Origin: Progne subis subis
Taxonomy: Eukaryota > Chordata > Aves > Passeriformes > Hirundinidae
Assembly (NCBI GenBank): GCA_022316685.1
Contig: JAKJHU010000054.1
Location: forward strand, 930,001 to 994,000
Direction: 5' to 3'
Length of the DNA: 64,000 nt
Position numbers and translations under genes: made by a program
Shown: positions 12,201 through 23,103 of the stretch, piece after piece
How positions within the stretch are numbered: the first letter of the stretch is position 1
Layout of the letters: each line of letters starts with the position of its first letter
Notes under the pieces: generated by a model
Database searches by the model: none
The model's input: only the letters and a program-made list of their open reading frames with translations
What the model was told of the DNA's origin: nothing

Positions 12201-12277
12201 CCTCCCCTTTTTTCCTCCACATTTCCATGCAGAGCGCTGGGAAAAAAAAGCAGGTGGGAGCTCTGTGGGAGCCCTGC

Positions 12278-12951
12278 TGTTGAGGGTTAAGTTCTCCTGT
12301 AGAATTTTTCCCCCCCTTGAGTTGCTAGATTTTTAAGTAGGGGTAGTTAAGCGGTGCTTAACCTGACAAAAGAAGTTGATCACTTGGTTTTGGGGGAGGG
12401 AGGAGGCTCGTGGAGAGCTGAGGTGTGGGCTCACTGCTCTCAGTCTTCCGGGGAGCACGGATCGGGCAACGGCTGCCTGCCTGGAGTCCATGGCTAACGG
12501 AGGAGTCTGGTCCTGGGAATTCTATCATCTGTTGGAGTGCCCAGGAATTCGGAGTTTCTTCGTTACCCTGCTGGATTTTGGGTCAGCCCGGGGTCCAGCC
12601 GCTGCGGGTTCTCCGGCACTGCCCACTTCATCTGCCAGGACACCCCCCTGCCTGCCTGCTGAGGACAATCCATCGCTTCCAGCTTGCAGCCATCAGCGCT
12701 GGAGCTTTCCACCGTTTGCCCTCAGGGTTCTTGGTTCTGTTTTCCTGTTATTATAATTGCTGTTGTTGTTTGTCTGTCCTGTTATATTTACTAGTAAAGG
12801 ACTGTTATTCCTTTTCCCCATAGCTCTGACCGAAAAGTTTTTCTTTTAATCTTCCAAATTATAATAACATGGAGGGAAGGATTTAAATTCCTCATTTCCT
12901 GGAGAGGCCTGCCTCTCCTTAGCAGACACCTGTCTTTTTCAAACCGAGACA
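12278..12951 (+). mobile_element. Solo LTR (family B), 674 bp, ERVL-like
   Basis: Begins TGTTGAGGGTTAAG and ends CAAACCGAGACA. A perfect 5-bp target duplication CCTGC flanks it (12273-12277 and 12952-12956); 5 bp is typical of class III (ERVL-like) elements. The family resembles a common passerine LTR that I recognise by its TGTCTTGGTTTG-type end in reverse complement. A truncated relative lies at 3780. Sense is inferred from the usual presentation of this family and is less certain than the boundaries. Open frames inside it (12376-12823) are LTR sequence, not genes. Confidence 0.9.
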
Positions 12952-12956
12952 CCTGC

Positions 12957-13267
12957 ACACCTGTCCCCTCCAGGACACGATGTCCCCAAGGCCACGCTCC
13001 ACGGGGAACGCTCCGACGGTCGCCGCTAATTACGCGCCGCTCGTTAATTACCCGCGGGTGCCATCAGCCTTTCCTCCCCTCTGGAAGCAGCCCGGTTAAT
13101 TGCGCGTCCCAGGCGAAGCCCGGGAGCTCCCTGGCAGCATTCCTGGCAGGAGTTTGGGGTGTCCGATGGAATGTGGGGATGCAGGAGCGGGCGATGCTGC
13201 TCTGGAGGGATTCCTTCCCTTTGCTCCCGGGATTTTGGGGGAAGGGGTGAGGAGGTTTTGAGCCATC
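12957..13267. other. Short unique spacer with a CpG/TAATTA patch
   Basis: Between two LTRs. Positions 13008-13065 combine many CpGs with two TAATTAC sites (GCTAATTACGCG and GTTAATTACCCG), an unusual mix of composition. No gene seen. Confidence 0.5.
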
Positions 13268-13272
13268 CCATG

Positions 13273-13827
13273 TGTGAAAAGCGCATATTGTATGGCTTCA
13301 CGCAAGATATTTACTGTATGTATTATGTTGTATCGATTGTTAATGTTGTATTGATATTTTGATAGTATGGTAAATGTAGTTTTGTAGTTAAAATGTAGTT
13401 TTTATGTACCAACCACAGGAAAACGTAAATCTTTCAGAGAAAAAAAAAAAGAATTTACTACTTCCTTATCAGAAGAGACCAACTCCTCCTGCCTCTCTCA
13501 GCCTTGTTGACACCATAGAGATTAAAGGGAAAAGTGACACTAACCAGAGACAATTCTTTGTTTGAATGGGATTTATGCATCATGTATGAAATGTATGAAT
13601 ATTCAACAGGCTATTGCTTTTAAGAGATAATCTTTTGTTAACAGGGGTCCCTTCTCCGGAGCTTTTTGCTCGGGGAGGCACCCAGACGTCTGAAACTTTG
13701 TTTTTATTGTCTCGTATTGTCCTAACTCTAATTGTTCAATTTTGTACTCCAATTCTATTTTTATAACCATCTTATTTACTGTTAAACTTTTAAAATTTTT
13801 AGAAAGAAGCGACTGGCGTTCTTCCCA
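13273..13827 (+). mobile_element. Solo LTR (family C), 555 bp, ERVL-like
   Basis: Begins TGTGAAAAGCGCATATTG and ends GACTGGCGTTCTTCCCA. A perfect 5-bp target duplication CCATG flanks it (13268-13272 and 13828-13832). Its 3' half contains an ATTGTCTCGTATTGTCC block and a GTTAAACTTTTAAAATT tail. The 3' half is recognisably related in module order to the LTR at 37122 (GAATAT-CAGGCT, then AACTTTG-TTTATTGTC, then TATTGTCC). Confidence 0.92.
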
Positions 13828-14357
13828 CCATGGAATTCCTGAGCACAGGGAGGGGACAGGAGGAGCCGGGGCAGGGTGGTGGCACAGCAGGGCCTCCCTG
13901 AGCACCTGACCCACCTGGACAAGGTCTCACCCTCCACCTCTCCCCGCTGGGATCCCGGGATGGGGCTGGGGAGCCAGGGAAGGTGTGGGCTGTGGAGGAG
14001 GAGGAGGAGGATGGAGAGCGGCAGGGTGACTGCAGACAGAAGGGTTTTTCCAGGGAGCCCGAGGTGAGAAACACCTGCACCATCTTCTGCTGAGCGCCCG
14101 TCTGCATCCAGAGAAGCAGGGCTGCTCCCTTCCCTCCCTGCTAAAAATACTCCCTAAAAAAAAAAAAAAAAATTAGAAAAAAAACAAAAAGAGAAAAGAA
14201 TGAAGACAGGGAAATGAGAGGAGCATAAACAAAGACTCCATGGAGACCAGGGGCTTCGGCTGCTCCAGCTGCATCAGGTCCCTTCCCGCATTTCTCTGTC
14301 TCACATTTTAGGGCAGGAGGACGCGGTTGCTGGGCTCCTGCAGCTCCGGGAGGGGCA

Positions 14358-14418
14358 GTTGCACACTGACACACTCACACTCACTCACACTCACTCACAC
14401 TCACTCACACTCACACAC
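14358..14418. repeat. (CACTCACTCA)n microsatellite
   Basis: About six copies of ACACTCACTC with minor variants. Confidence 0.9.
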
Positions 14419-14984
14419 CATCACACCAGGGCTGGGCTGGGCTGTGCCTCTGCTCCCTCCCCTTGGTGACCTTGGTGACAAAGTGAGGGCCAGGAGGTGG
14501 CAGGGAGAGGGGCAGGGGACCCAGGGGCTGGTTTATGGGCACAGGAGCCCCAGCTCCACCCTGTCCCTGCCAGGACCTGCCTTCCCTGGGGTCCTCACCC
14601 TGCAGCCGTGCTGTTCCAGCAGCAGAGCCCCAAACCTGGGGGATTTACCTCAGCTGTGACCAACAGGCCCTACAAACCCTTTGGGGACGTCGCTGAGGTG
14701 AGGATTTGAGCACCCAGGTCCTTGCCGTGAACCCAGCCTGGGGCAAGGCGCGTGTCCCCTCTGAGCCCTTGTGTCCCCCCATCCAGCTGACCCCGGTGGA
14801 TCTGCATCCTGAGCTCTCCAAGCAATGCTGGCCTCTCTCAGGGGCCATCTCCTCTCCCCAGCCCACCAGGCTGAGAAAATCCCATTTGCAGGAGGCCCAG
14901 AGCAGCTCTGAGTGATGGAAATCCTCCTTTCTTGGGCAGGGAGAGGGAGCAAAGGGAAAGAAAGATGAGGAAAAGGCTCTTTCT

Positions 14985-15190
14985 GCGAGAAATTAAATTT
15001 GGCTTCAAATTTACAGGGTGCTCATTTTGTTCTGGTGCTAATGAATTAAGCCTTTGCTGACAGTTATATTGCGGCAGAAATAAGTGCTGGTTAAAAGCAC
15101 TTTTGGAAACTCTGACTCTCATTTTAAAGCTGCCACAATTTACATTTCATCCATTCATTAATCCATTTATTGATGCTGCTCAGGTAGGGA
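14985..15190. other. Candidate conserved non-coding element
   Basis: AT-rich block with GAAATTAAATTTGG, GCTAATGAATTAAGC, CATTCATTAATCC and ATTTATTGATGC motifs, contrasting with GC-rich flanks. Homeodomain-type site clustering is visible; conservation is not testable here. Confidence 0.28.
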
Positions 15191-15526
15191 GCTCACGCCA
15201 GGATTCACCCAGACAGGGTTTTTCACCCCAGAGCAGCTGCCACGTGCAGCTGAAGGGGGCAATTCCCTGGGGGAATTTTCCAGAGTGGACAAAACCTCCC
15301 TCATTTCCAGGACCAGAAACGCCTGGAGATGTAAAAGGCACTTGGTGTTGACCACTTCCAACAGCAAAACAAAGCCTCACCCCCCTGATCCCTACCCAAT
15401 CCCAAAAATTGGCTTTTCCCTCTGCTCGGCACTAGGAAAAACCTGGTGATCCTCTGTAAATGTTTTGGCTCCCTCTCCCAGAGGATCTCTGTCCTGGAGT
15501 GACTTTTTGATGCTTGTATCCCCAAT

Positions 15527-16004
15527 TTTTTTTATTATTTTATTTTATTTTATATTTTTTATTTTATTTTATTTTATTTTATTTTATTTTATTTTATTTT
15601 ATTTTATTTTATATTTTATTATATTTTATATTTTATTTTATTTTATTTTTATTTTATATTTTATTTTATTTTATATTTTATTTTATTTTATTTTATATTT
15701 TATGTTATATTTTATATTTTATATTTTATTTTATATTTTATATTTTATTTTATTTTATATTTTATTTTATATTTTATATTTTATATTTTATTTTATATTT
15801 TTTATTTTATTTTATTTTATATTTTATTTTATTTTATATTTTATTTTATTTTATTTTATTTTTATTTTATATTTTATTTTATTTTATATTATATTTTATT
15901 TTCTATTTTACTTTATTCTATTTTATTTTATTTTTTATTTTATTTTATTTTATTTTTATTTTATTTTATTTCATTTCATTTCATTTTATTTCATTTCATT
16001 TTTT
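15527..16004. repeat. (ATTTT)n simple repeat, ~480 bp
   Basis: Dominated by TTTTA pentamers with occasional TATA interruptions. Its frames read as Phe/Ile/Leu/Tyr strings of about 200 residues that look like membrane proteins to automatic callers but are repeat artefacts. Confidence 0.97.
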
Positions 16005-18205
16005 TATCCCCTGTTTATGCTGTACATTAAGCTCTACACCTTTAAGACTGCTCCTGAGAGCAAAGCGGGGGAAAGAAGAAAATTTCTCCCAGGTTTTCCC
16101 TAAACCAGGAAAATCTCCTTGATCCTCCCGGAGCACTTTGGGCAGACTGGAACTTCCAACAACCGGAATTTCCAGGCTCTCCAGCCGGGAGCTGCTGGAG
16201 CTCCAGGGATAACCAATCCCCCAGCTCTTCCTTGGAGGTTTCCTGCTCCAAAGGAGGTGGGATTTTGGCCCAAATCCCATTTCTGTGTGTTTTTGTGAGG
16301 CTCCTGCTCCCCCAGGAGAGCCCCTGGAGCCACGGATCTCCTGCCAGCAGCTGGATCCCGAATATTCCCGTCATTTATCCGGCAGCTTTCATCACCTCCC
16401 TTCTCCAAAGACTTGTTCAATAAATTACCACTTTATGGATCCCTAAGTGCTCTGCGCAGCCCTGAACAAAAGAGAACGGGAAAAAAAAAACAAACCACCA
16501 AAAAACCCCAAACCCTACAGCCTGGAGCAGCTGTAACAGCAGAGCTTTTCCTGCTGGAAGGAGAGACATCCCTAAAGGAATATCCCACGAGGAAAACGGA
16601 GCCTCCAGCAGCAAGAGGACAGCAACAACCTCAGTGCCACTGCAGGGCTCAGAGGGAGCAGGGGTTGGAGCCAAAATCCTGCCCAGAGATCGCCTTGAGG
16701 GGCTGAGCCCAGCCCAGAGCACGGGACGCGGAGGAAAGGGCTTAAAAAAAAGCGTAAACAGGGAGAAAAATCCCATTTTTTAAACGCTGCTCCAACCAAA
16801 CCCCCGTGGTTTTGCCCATTCCTGGGGCTGGATTTCCTTTAGCCCCCAGGACAGGGCCCACACAGAGAGGGGTCTCTGAAATCCCTGAAATCCCTGAAAT
16901 CCCTGAAATCCATCTGGGAGCTGCAAGTGGCAGCGAGGAAGAGGAGCAGGGACAGCAGGGGCTGAGTCAGGGATGAGCAGCGCTCGGATGGGTGGGGCAG
17001 GGTGGTCCTGGAGATGCTAAAAGGGGATTTTGGCCGCAGATGAGCTGTTCCCTCTTTTAACCCCATCCTTCCTCGGCCTCCAGCCTCGGGTTTTCCCCCA
17101 GAAGCTGGTGCTGGGCTCCAAGCCAGGCCCAGATCCAGCAGCGGGCTCCAAGGATGGGTGCTGGGAGTGCCGCCCTCCCTCCCTCCCTGCCAGGGTGGAG
17201 AGGGCAGGGAAGGTGGGCGAGCTGCCAGGCAGAGAGAAACACCCCCCGAGCTGCCAGCAGAGCCTTTCCACTCTGCTGGGCAGCAAACCGGGGGAGGAAG
17301 AACCAAAAAAAACCCCCCAAAATACAAAAAAATAAAATAAAAAAAATCAGTAAGCACCACCCAGCTCGGCTCCATCTGCCATTGATTTATGGCCCTGCTG
17401 AAAAGCCTGGTTGTCCACAATTATTGGGCAGTCAGCTCCTATTTGCCGTGATTCCCTCGGCCCTCCCTTTCACCTGGTGTCCCGTCACATCCCAGCCCGG
17501 CTCTGGTGGCTCTGGGGGCTCAGTCTGGGCTGGAATAGTGGGATAGTGGGACAGTGGGACAGTGGGATGCTGAGGTCTGATCCTCCGAGGGCCTGGGATG
17601 GCAGCTGGAGGCAGGACGTGGGTGGCTTGGCCGCGGAGCAGCAAGGGGGAGAAAGAGCGCTCAGGTGGAGTGCAAGGAAAGCCAACCAGAAAATTAAATT
17701 TTGCCCTGAGCTGCTGGAAATTCGGCTTTATCTCCGAAGGGCCCGAAAGCTGGGCACAAGGACATTTCCTTCCTAGTCTTCTTGACAACCTTCCCAGCTT
17801 GATTTTGCTCTTTTGGCCGCTCCTCTCGTGTGTCGGCGACCCGGGAGGTCAAACTGAGCCAGCCAGCCAATGGTGAGGGAGATCCTGCTGGATGAGCTCC
17901 CTCAGATATGCATTCCATTATCCCAGCGCTTCCTCGGGCAGGGAGGGGGGATGAAAATCAATGTCAGGACATCATCAAGCGTCCTCTGAGCCGGCAGAGT
18001 GGAGCCTCCCCCTGCAGAGCCCAGCCGGCCACCTCCAGCACCAGGGGCACCTCCGGGGGGTTGATGAGCTCTGGTAAATCCCAGGATCTCCTGCCCTGAG
18101 AGGAACTGCCCTGGGAGCTGCGGGGTGAACATTTTCTCCCTCCTCGAGGGCAGGCTCAGCCTGGCACCACCAGGTGGGGATGGACGGGGAGATGGGATCC
18201 AGGGG
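16005..18205. other. Unique sequence, no gene recognised
   Basis: GC-moderate sequence with a 9-bp tandem repeat (16872-16911), a short GTGGGACA-type repeat near 17534-17572 and A-rich stretches near 16480 and 17305-17345. Open frames overlap antisense and carry no recognisable domain. Confidence 0.55.
16872..16911. repeat. (CCCTGAAAT)4 tandem repeat
   Basis: Four nearly perfect 9-bp copies. Confidence 0.9.
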
Positions 18206-18269
18206 AAGGTGCCCCATGGCAGGGGTGGAACAAGATGAGCTTTAAGGTCTCTTCCAGCCCAGACTATTC
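18206..18269 (+). mobile_element. CR1 LINE 3' end fragment
   Basis: CCATGGCAGGGGTGGAAC followed by AAGATGAGCTTTAAGG and TCTCTTCCAGCCCAGAC matches the well-known CR1 3' terminus (GGCAGGGG-GGAACTAGATGATCTTTAAGG-TCCCTTCCAACCC). CR1 copies are typically severely 5' truncated, and this is one. It ends directly against the (CCCTT)n satellite. Confidence 0.8.
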
Positions 18270-18272
18270 AGC

Positions 18273-18681
18273 TCCCTTCCCTTCCCTTCCCTTCCCTTCC
18301 CTTCCCTTCCCTTCCCTTCCCTTCCCTTCCCTTCCCTTCCCTTCCCTTCCCTTCCCTTCCTTCCCTTCCCTTCCCTTCCCTTCCCTTCCCTTCCCTTCCC
18401 TTCCCTTCCCTTCCCTTCCCTTCCCTTCCCTTCCCTTCCCTTCCCTTCCCTTCCCTTCCCTTCCCTTCCCTTCCCTTCCCTTCCCTTCCCTTCCCTTCCT
18501 TCCCTTCCCTTCCCTTCCCTTCCCTTCCCTTCCCTTCCCTTCCCTTCCCTTCCCTTCCCTTCCCTTCCCTTCCCTTCCCTTCCCTTCCCTTCCCTTCCCT
18601 TCCCTTCCCTTCCCTTCCCTTCCCTTCCCTTCCCTTCCCTTCCCTTCCCTTCCCTTCCCTTCCCTTCCCTTCCCTTCCCTC
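18273..18681. repeat. (CCCTT)n satellite, ~409 bp
   Basis: About 80 copies of CCCTT with only two phase slips (near 18360 and 18499), each a single CCTTCCTT contraction, so the array is very homogeneous. The other strand is (GGGAA)n, which fits a G-quadruplex pattern of G3 runs with 2-nt loops. Ser/Phe/Pro or Gly/Arg/Glu/Lys open frames are artefacts. Confidence 0.98.
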
Positions 18682-18718
18682 AGGGTTTTGGCCCATCCCT
18701 GGCTCTGGCAGGAGGTGA

Positions 18719-18879
18719 TTCCCATTCCCATTCCATTCCCATTCCCATTCCCATTCCCATTCCCATTCCCATTCCCATTCCCATTCCCATTCCCATTCCC
18801 ATTCCCATTCCCATTCCCATTCCCATTCCATTCCCATTCCCATTCCCATTCCCATTCCCATCCCCATTCCCATTCCATT
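18719..18879. repeat. (CCCATT)n satellite, ~160 bp
   Basis: About 26 copies of CCCATT with a few CCATT pentamers near both ends. It lies only 37 bp from the (CCCTT)n array and is the reverse complement of the unit in the array at 25305. Confidence 0.97.
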
Positions 18880-21094
18880 TTTGTGAAGCAGGAATATTGC
18901 TCACCTGGAATGGCATCGAGTGAAAGGGTGCTGGAGCTGCAAGAAATCCCAGGCAGGGGGAAGAGAAACTGAAAATAAGAGCTCCCAAAGCAGAGCTTGT
19001 GAAGGGAGGCGTTGGGAAGGAGCAGGGACCCTGCCCAGGCAGGGGAGAGGAGCCCTGGGATGGGAGGTCACAGAGGCCACCAAGCCCGGAGCAAATTGCA
19101 TCAAGTCAGGGCAGAAAAGGTACCGGAGCAGAAATCTGCTTACAGATCTCGAGCAGAGCCTCGGGACCTCTGCGGCGCACAGAACAAGGGGTGCGAGGTG
19201 AGGAGAGCAGGGAAAACATGAAAGGATAACTTGGGGCACGTCCCAACGCCGTTTCCTCACGGATTTCAACCGAGGGTGAGGCAGGGAAACGGGAGAGAGG
19301 AGGCAGCAATTCCCTGGAGCGCTGAGGAACGGGCACGAGGGGAGAGCGTTTCTGCCTGCAGTCATTTTTATTGCATCAAGATAAAGCATCACAGGTTTGG
19401 AGCACAGCACGGGCGGGGGCTGTGTTTGAACACGGGACACAAACCCATTAATCTGATCTCACCGAGGATCAGGCTCCGGCACGGGGCTAATTGAAAGTGA
19501 GCAAACAACATTACAAGGGCTTAGCAAGGGGAGATCATGGCCGGAATAAGTGGATTTGCCTCATCCCCTCTTGTCTGCGGGATCAGCTCTTCCCATCCAC
19601 CTGGAGAGGAGCTGGAGGGCCGGGACAGAGGGACAGGGAGGCAGGGAAGATGGAAAACTGAGGTGGAGATCCCCTCAGGACACATCTCCAGATGGGAACC
19701 ACCCCATGGACACTGACCCCGTGTGGGGATCCTCCTTTTATTGGTTCGTTAAAATAAAATGACCTCGACCTTCCTCAGGCGCAGGGCGAGACCAAACCCG
19801 TTTGGGATTTTAAATCAGATGGTGCCGTGGGAATTTCAGCCAGGGGAGAGGAGAAAAGTCAGGGATGTTCCTTGGCAACCCTCTGGATGCCCCTGGCATG
19901 GGCACCAGGAAGGGCTCTGGTGCTTGGAGTCCTGTGAAGGGCTGGAGGGAGGGAAGGGGATGGTGGGAGAGCAGTGGGATGGGATGGGATGGGATGGGAT
20001 GGGATGGGATGGGATGGGATGGGATGGGATGGGATGGGATGGGATGGGATGGGATGGGGTAAGGGGCTCCCACTGGTGCTGCAGTGACATCTCTCCAGGG
20101 ATGCCCCATCCATCCTGGAGCAGCCCTGATCCCTCCCCAGGCCTGGGAGCAGCTCGTCCCACTGGCAGGGAGGATCTGGCTGCATCAACATGGCCAAAGA
20201 ATGACTCCAAGAACCCCTCTTAAGCGACCCTGCTGCTGCTCCAGGATCTGTTGGCATCACAGACAGCTCCCAACAGGATCTGCTCCAGCATTCCCCACCT
20301 CTGCCTCCCCCTTCCCTGGTCCCCAAAGCACTGCCCTCCTCGCCAGGGCCTCAGGAGCAGCAGGCACTGCCAAGTTTTCCATGGGAAGAGCCGAGCAGCG
20401 ACAAAGCCATTAAACCCGATAAGGGAGGCAATTTTGAGATGCATATCCTTGAGCACACAGCCTAATCTCCAGCAGCTGGAATTTCAGGCAGGGAGATCAC
20501 TGAGGGAAGAGAAGACAGCGTTTGCAAAAGCTGCCTGAAGATCCAGAGCGCCGGGAGGACAGATAAAAGCAGTCATTACAACCTGCCAAAACGGGTGATG
20601 AAAACAAAGATACGGCCGGAGCACCCACGGAAAAAACACCTGCAAGAGGCGTGGGCGTCAGAGGGAAGGGACAGCTGGGAATATCTCCCAAAAAAATATT
20701 TAGGGTGCAGAAAACTCAGCGTGAGCACGCAGGAAGGTACAGGGTGTGCAGAGCACGCAGCTGCAGGGCTGAGCAACACCGGCTCCGAGGCACTCCTGGC
20801 TCTGGAACAAGGCAGAAGAATAGGAATAAATACAAAAAATAAAGGAGTGGGATAAAGCCTGCACAGCTCCAACCAAGCTCAGCAGAAAGGCAGGAAAGCG
20901 TGGAGCTGACAGAGCCAGCTCAAGCAAAACTGCATGGCAAACAGGAAGGCAGGGTTAAAAAAGAGGAGCTGGCATCACGTGCAGGGAGAGAGGGAAGCAG
21001 GGCTGGGAGGTTTGGGACGGGAATCGCAGCCAGCGCTGCCAGAATAGTGCTGGGGAGTCTCAGCATCACTGGAATGGGCTGAAATCCTGATGGA
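18880..21094. other. Unique sequence around a (GGGAT)n array
   Basis: No gene recognised. AT-rich patch at 20400-20470. Open frames up to 179 codons (18901-19440 on -) lack identifiable domains. Confidence 0.55.
19976..20058. repeat. (GGGAT)n microsatellite, ~16 copies
   Basis: Uninterrupted GGGAT pentamers. G3 runs with 2-nt loops make the + strand G-quadruplex capable. Confidence 0.97.
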
Positions 21095-21252
21095 ACACCT
21101 TGTCCAGAGAAGCTGTGGAAGCGTCCAAGGCCGGGGTTTGGAGCAGCCTGGGATGGTGGGAGGTGTCCCTGCCCGTGGCAGGGTGGGAATCCCACGAGCT
21201 TTAAGGTGCCTTCCAACCCATGCCTTCCAACCCAAACCATCCTGGGATTCAC
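21095..21252 (+). mobile_element. CR1 LINE 3' end fragment
   Basis: Contains in order CTTGTCCAGAGAAGCTGTGG, a GGTTTGGAGCAGCCTGGGAT block, GTGTCCCTGCCCGTGGCAGG and GAGCTTTAAGGTGCCTTCC, ending AAACCATCCTGGGATTC. This is the order of the CR1 3' untranslated end. A 16-bp piece, CCTTCCAACCCATG then CCTTCCAACCC, is duplicated just before the terminus. Confidence 0.9.
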
Positions 21253-21740
21253 ACGGGCGTCCAGCAGGTGCAGAGGACCCAGAGGCCATCCCAGAGCTCC
21301 CTGCACTGCCCAGGCTGAGCTGCAGCAGCCACCGTGACCCCAAAAATCCCCAAAAATCCCAGTGCCCGGGGCGATTCCTGCAGCTGCCAAAAGGCTGGGG
21401 CCAGCCTGGGGCTACCATGGACGCTGTGGAATGCTGAGTATTCCGAACCCTCTGTGAAGAGGAGGAATTACTGGCCAGACAACTGCCAGGGCTGTGGCCC
21501 TGCCCCAGGCTCCTTCTCCTGCGGGCTGGAGCATCCCCTGGATGTGCCCACAGAGGTGGAACCGGAGATCACAGCCCCAGGGGAAAATCCCTGACATCTC
21601 CAGCTCCTTCCCTGCCGAGTCTGATCTTGACAGCTGCAAGAAGATCACAAAACCTTGGGAAGGGACTCTGGGAGCTGTTGGAGGAGGGGGAAGCAGATGG
21701 ATGCTCCAAGCAGGGGATGCAGAGCCTTGTTCAGAGCAAG
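21253..21740. other. Unique spacer
   Basis: No gene or element recognised between the CR1 end and the LTR. Confidence 0.55.
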
Positions 21741-22197
21741 GGATGCCTTGGGAAGGCTGAGCTGGAACAGAGACTGGACAGAGCTGGAGAATAAAGTAGA
21801 GATTTATTGAAAGGCCTTTAGGGTACAGCTTGGGCAGGACAGGGCCTGGCCAGGGCTGCACCCAAGGTGGAACCTAAATGGGCACAAAATGGGCACAAAA
21901 TGGACACAAAATGGACAAACGGTCACACTTTGATAAGTTTTGCTCCATTTTCATTTTGGGGTTTAATTGTCCCATTCCAGCCCCAGGCTGTGAGCTCCCA
22001 TCCTTCCTGTTCCTCCCTCCAGCCACCCTTGTTTGTGCTTTGGGGCTGAAAGTTGTCCTTGGTGTGCAGCAGGAGAAGGATTTGTTTTGTGTCCCTGCTG
22101 TGTGCAGAGAGCTGAGTGACCCTGAGTGTGAGCTCAGAGCTGCGCCCTGGGCAGCACAGAGTCTGGAAAACTGGAAAAATAAAACATAAGGATCCCA
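21741..22197 (-). mobile_element. Solo LTR (family D, copy 1), ~457 bp
   Basis: On the - strand it starts near TGGGATCCTTATG and ends CCCAAGGCATCC. Internally it has a U3 block, a polyadenylation signal CAATAAATCTC near the 3' end, and an ATTTTGTGCCC tandem repeat with four copies. The TATA position is altered in this copy compared with the three + strand copies (29229, 31397, 43138). No clear target duplication is seen. The open frames inside it (21874-22239) recur in every family member and are LTR sequence. Confidence 0.85.
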
Positions 22198-23103
22198 GCA
22201 GGGTTTGATCCACAGCTCACAGCACGGGGCAAGTCTCACCTGGATGGATAAATTCTAAAATGATCCACAAGCACAATACCCCAATATTTTACAGAGATGG
22301 GAGGCAGCATTCCCCCTTTCCCCGGGACAGGTGGCAGCTGAGATGAGCTGACAAAGTTCCACCAGATCCCCCAGTGATCTCCAAGCCCATCCCAGCTGGC
22401 TCAGGTCAGGTTTTTAGGGATTCTCTCTGTGGGAACACTGGGACACCTTGATCCGATTCCACCCCCACGGATAAGCAGCAGCATGGGAACACCCAGGAAT
22501 GACCTCAGGGACCCTGCTCCGAAGGGTCACCGGTGGCTGGGCTGTTTGGGGTTTTTTAGGGGGATGAAAATCTGCTCATATTTTATTTATTTGCGTCAGA
22601 AAAAGTTGGTTCTTTTTGTGGAGGTAAGCAGCTAATTACGTTCAGGTTCTTCAGCTAATGAAGAAATAAGCTGAATAATTAATTACTCGAAAATAAATTA
22701 TTCATGGGCTGGTTGTGATTCCAGTGTGGGAGCAAGGAGTTCGGAGTGTTTTGTTATTTTCAGCTTAAAAAAGAATAATGCATGTAAGCACCCCAGAGCC
22801 AGCCCCGGCGGATCCCGGCTGGGATCGGGGATGGCTGATCCAGGAGGGAACGGCTCCTTCCAGTGATTCCACCCTGCAGGATGAAGCCTTCTCCAAAGCG
22901 ACCTGTGGGACGCTGATGGAGCCGCCTCTGCTGCAGCTTCCTTCCAAACCACCCCCAAAAAACGCCCTAAACCCCGCATTTACACATCTCAGCGCCTTGC
23001 TCCAGGTCTGACCTCGAGGGTGCTGCAGCAACCCCCCGAGCTGCTGGAGAAGGAGCCAGCAGCGATGGATTTTAGGGATAATGCTGCTGGCAGCAGGGGC
23101 TGG
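22198..23103. other. Unique sequence with an AT-rich block at 22555-22705
   Basis: No gene recognised. The AT-rich block is listed separately. Confidence 0.55.
22555..22705. other. Candidate conserved non-coding element
   Basis: Contains GCAGCTAATTACG, CTTCAGCTAATGAAG, AATAATTAATTACTCG and AATAAATTATTCATGG within 110 bp, a dense cluster of homeodomain-type sites. A donor-like GAG/GTAAGC occurs at 22624 but defines only a tiny hypothetical exon. Confidence 0.3.

Larger units (their letters stand above)
13833..15526. other. Unique sequence with a small A run and CACTC repeat
   Basis: No gene recognised. Contains a 17-A run near 14156-14172 and a short CACTCACTCA microsatellite (14358-14418). 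An AT-rich patch at 14985-15190 is listed separately. Confidence 0.55.

Noticed and set aside
15465..16122. ~200-residue hydrophobic open frames
   Set aside because: They are translations of the (ATTTT)n tract and have no start context or conserved domain.
18235..18972. ~245-residue Ser/Phe/Pro frame and antisense Gly/Glu/Lys frames
   Set aside because: Pure products of (CCCTT)n and (CCCATT)n repeats.
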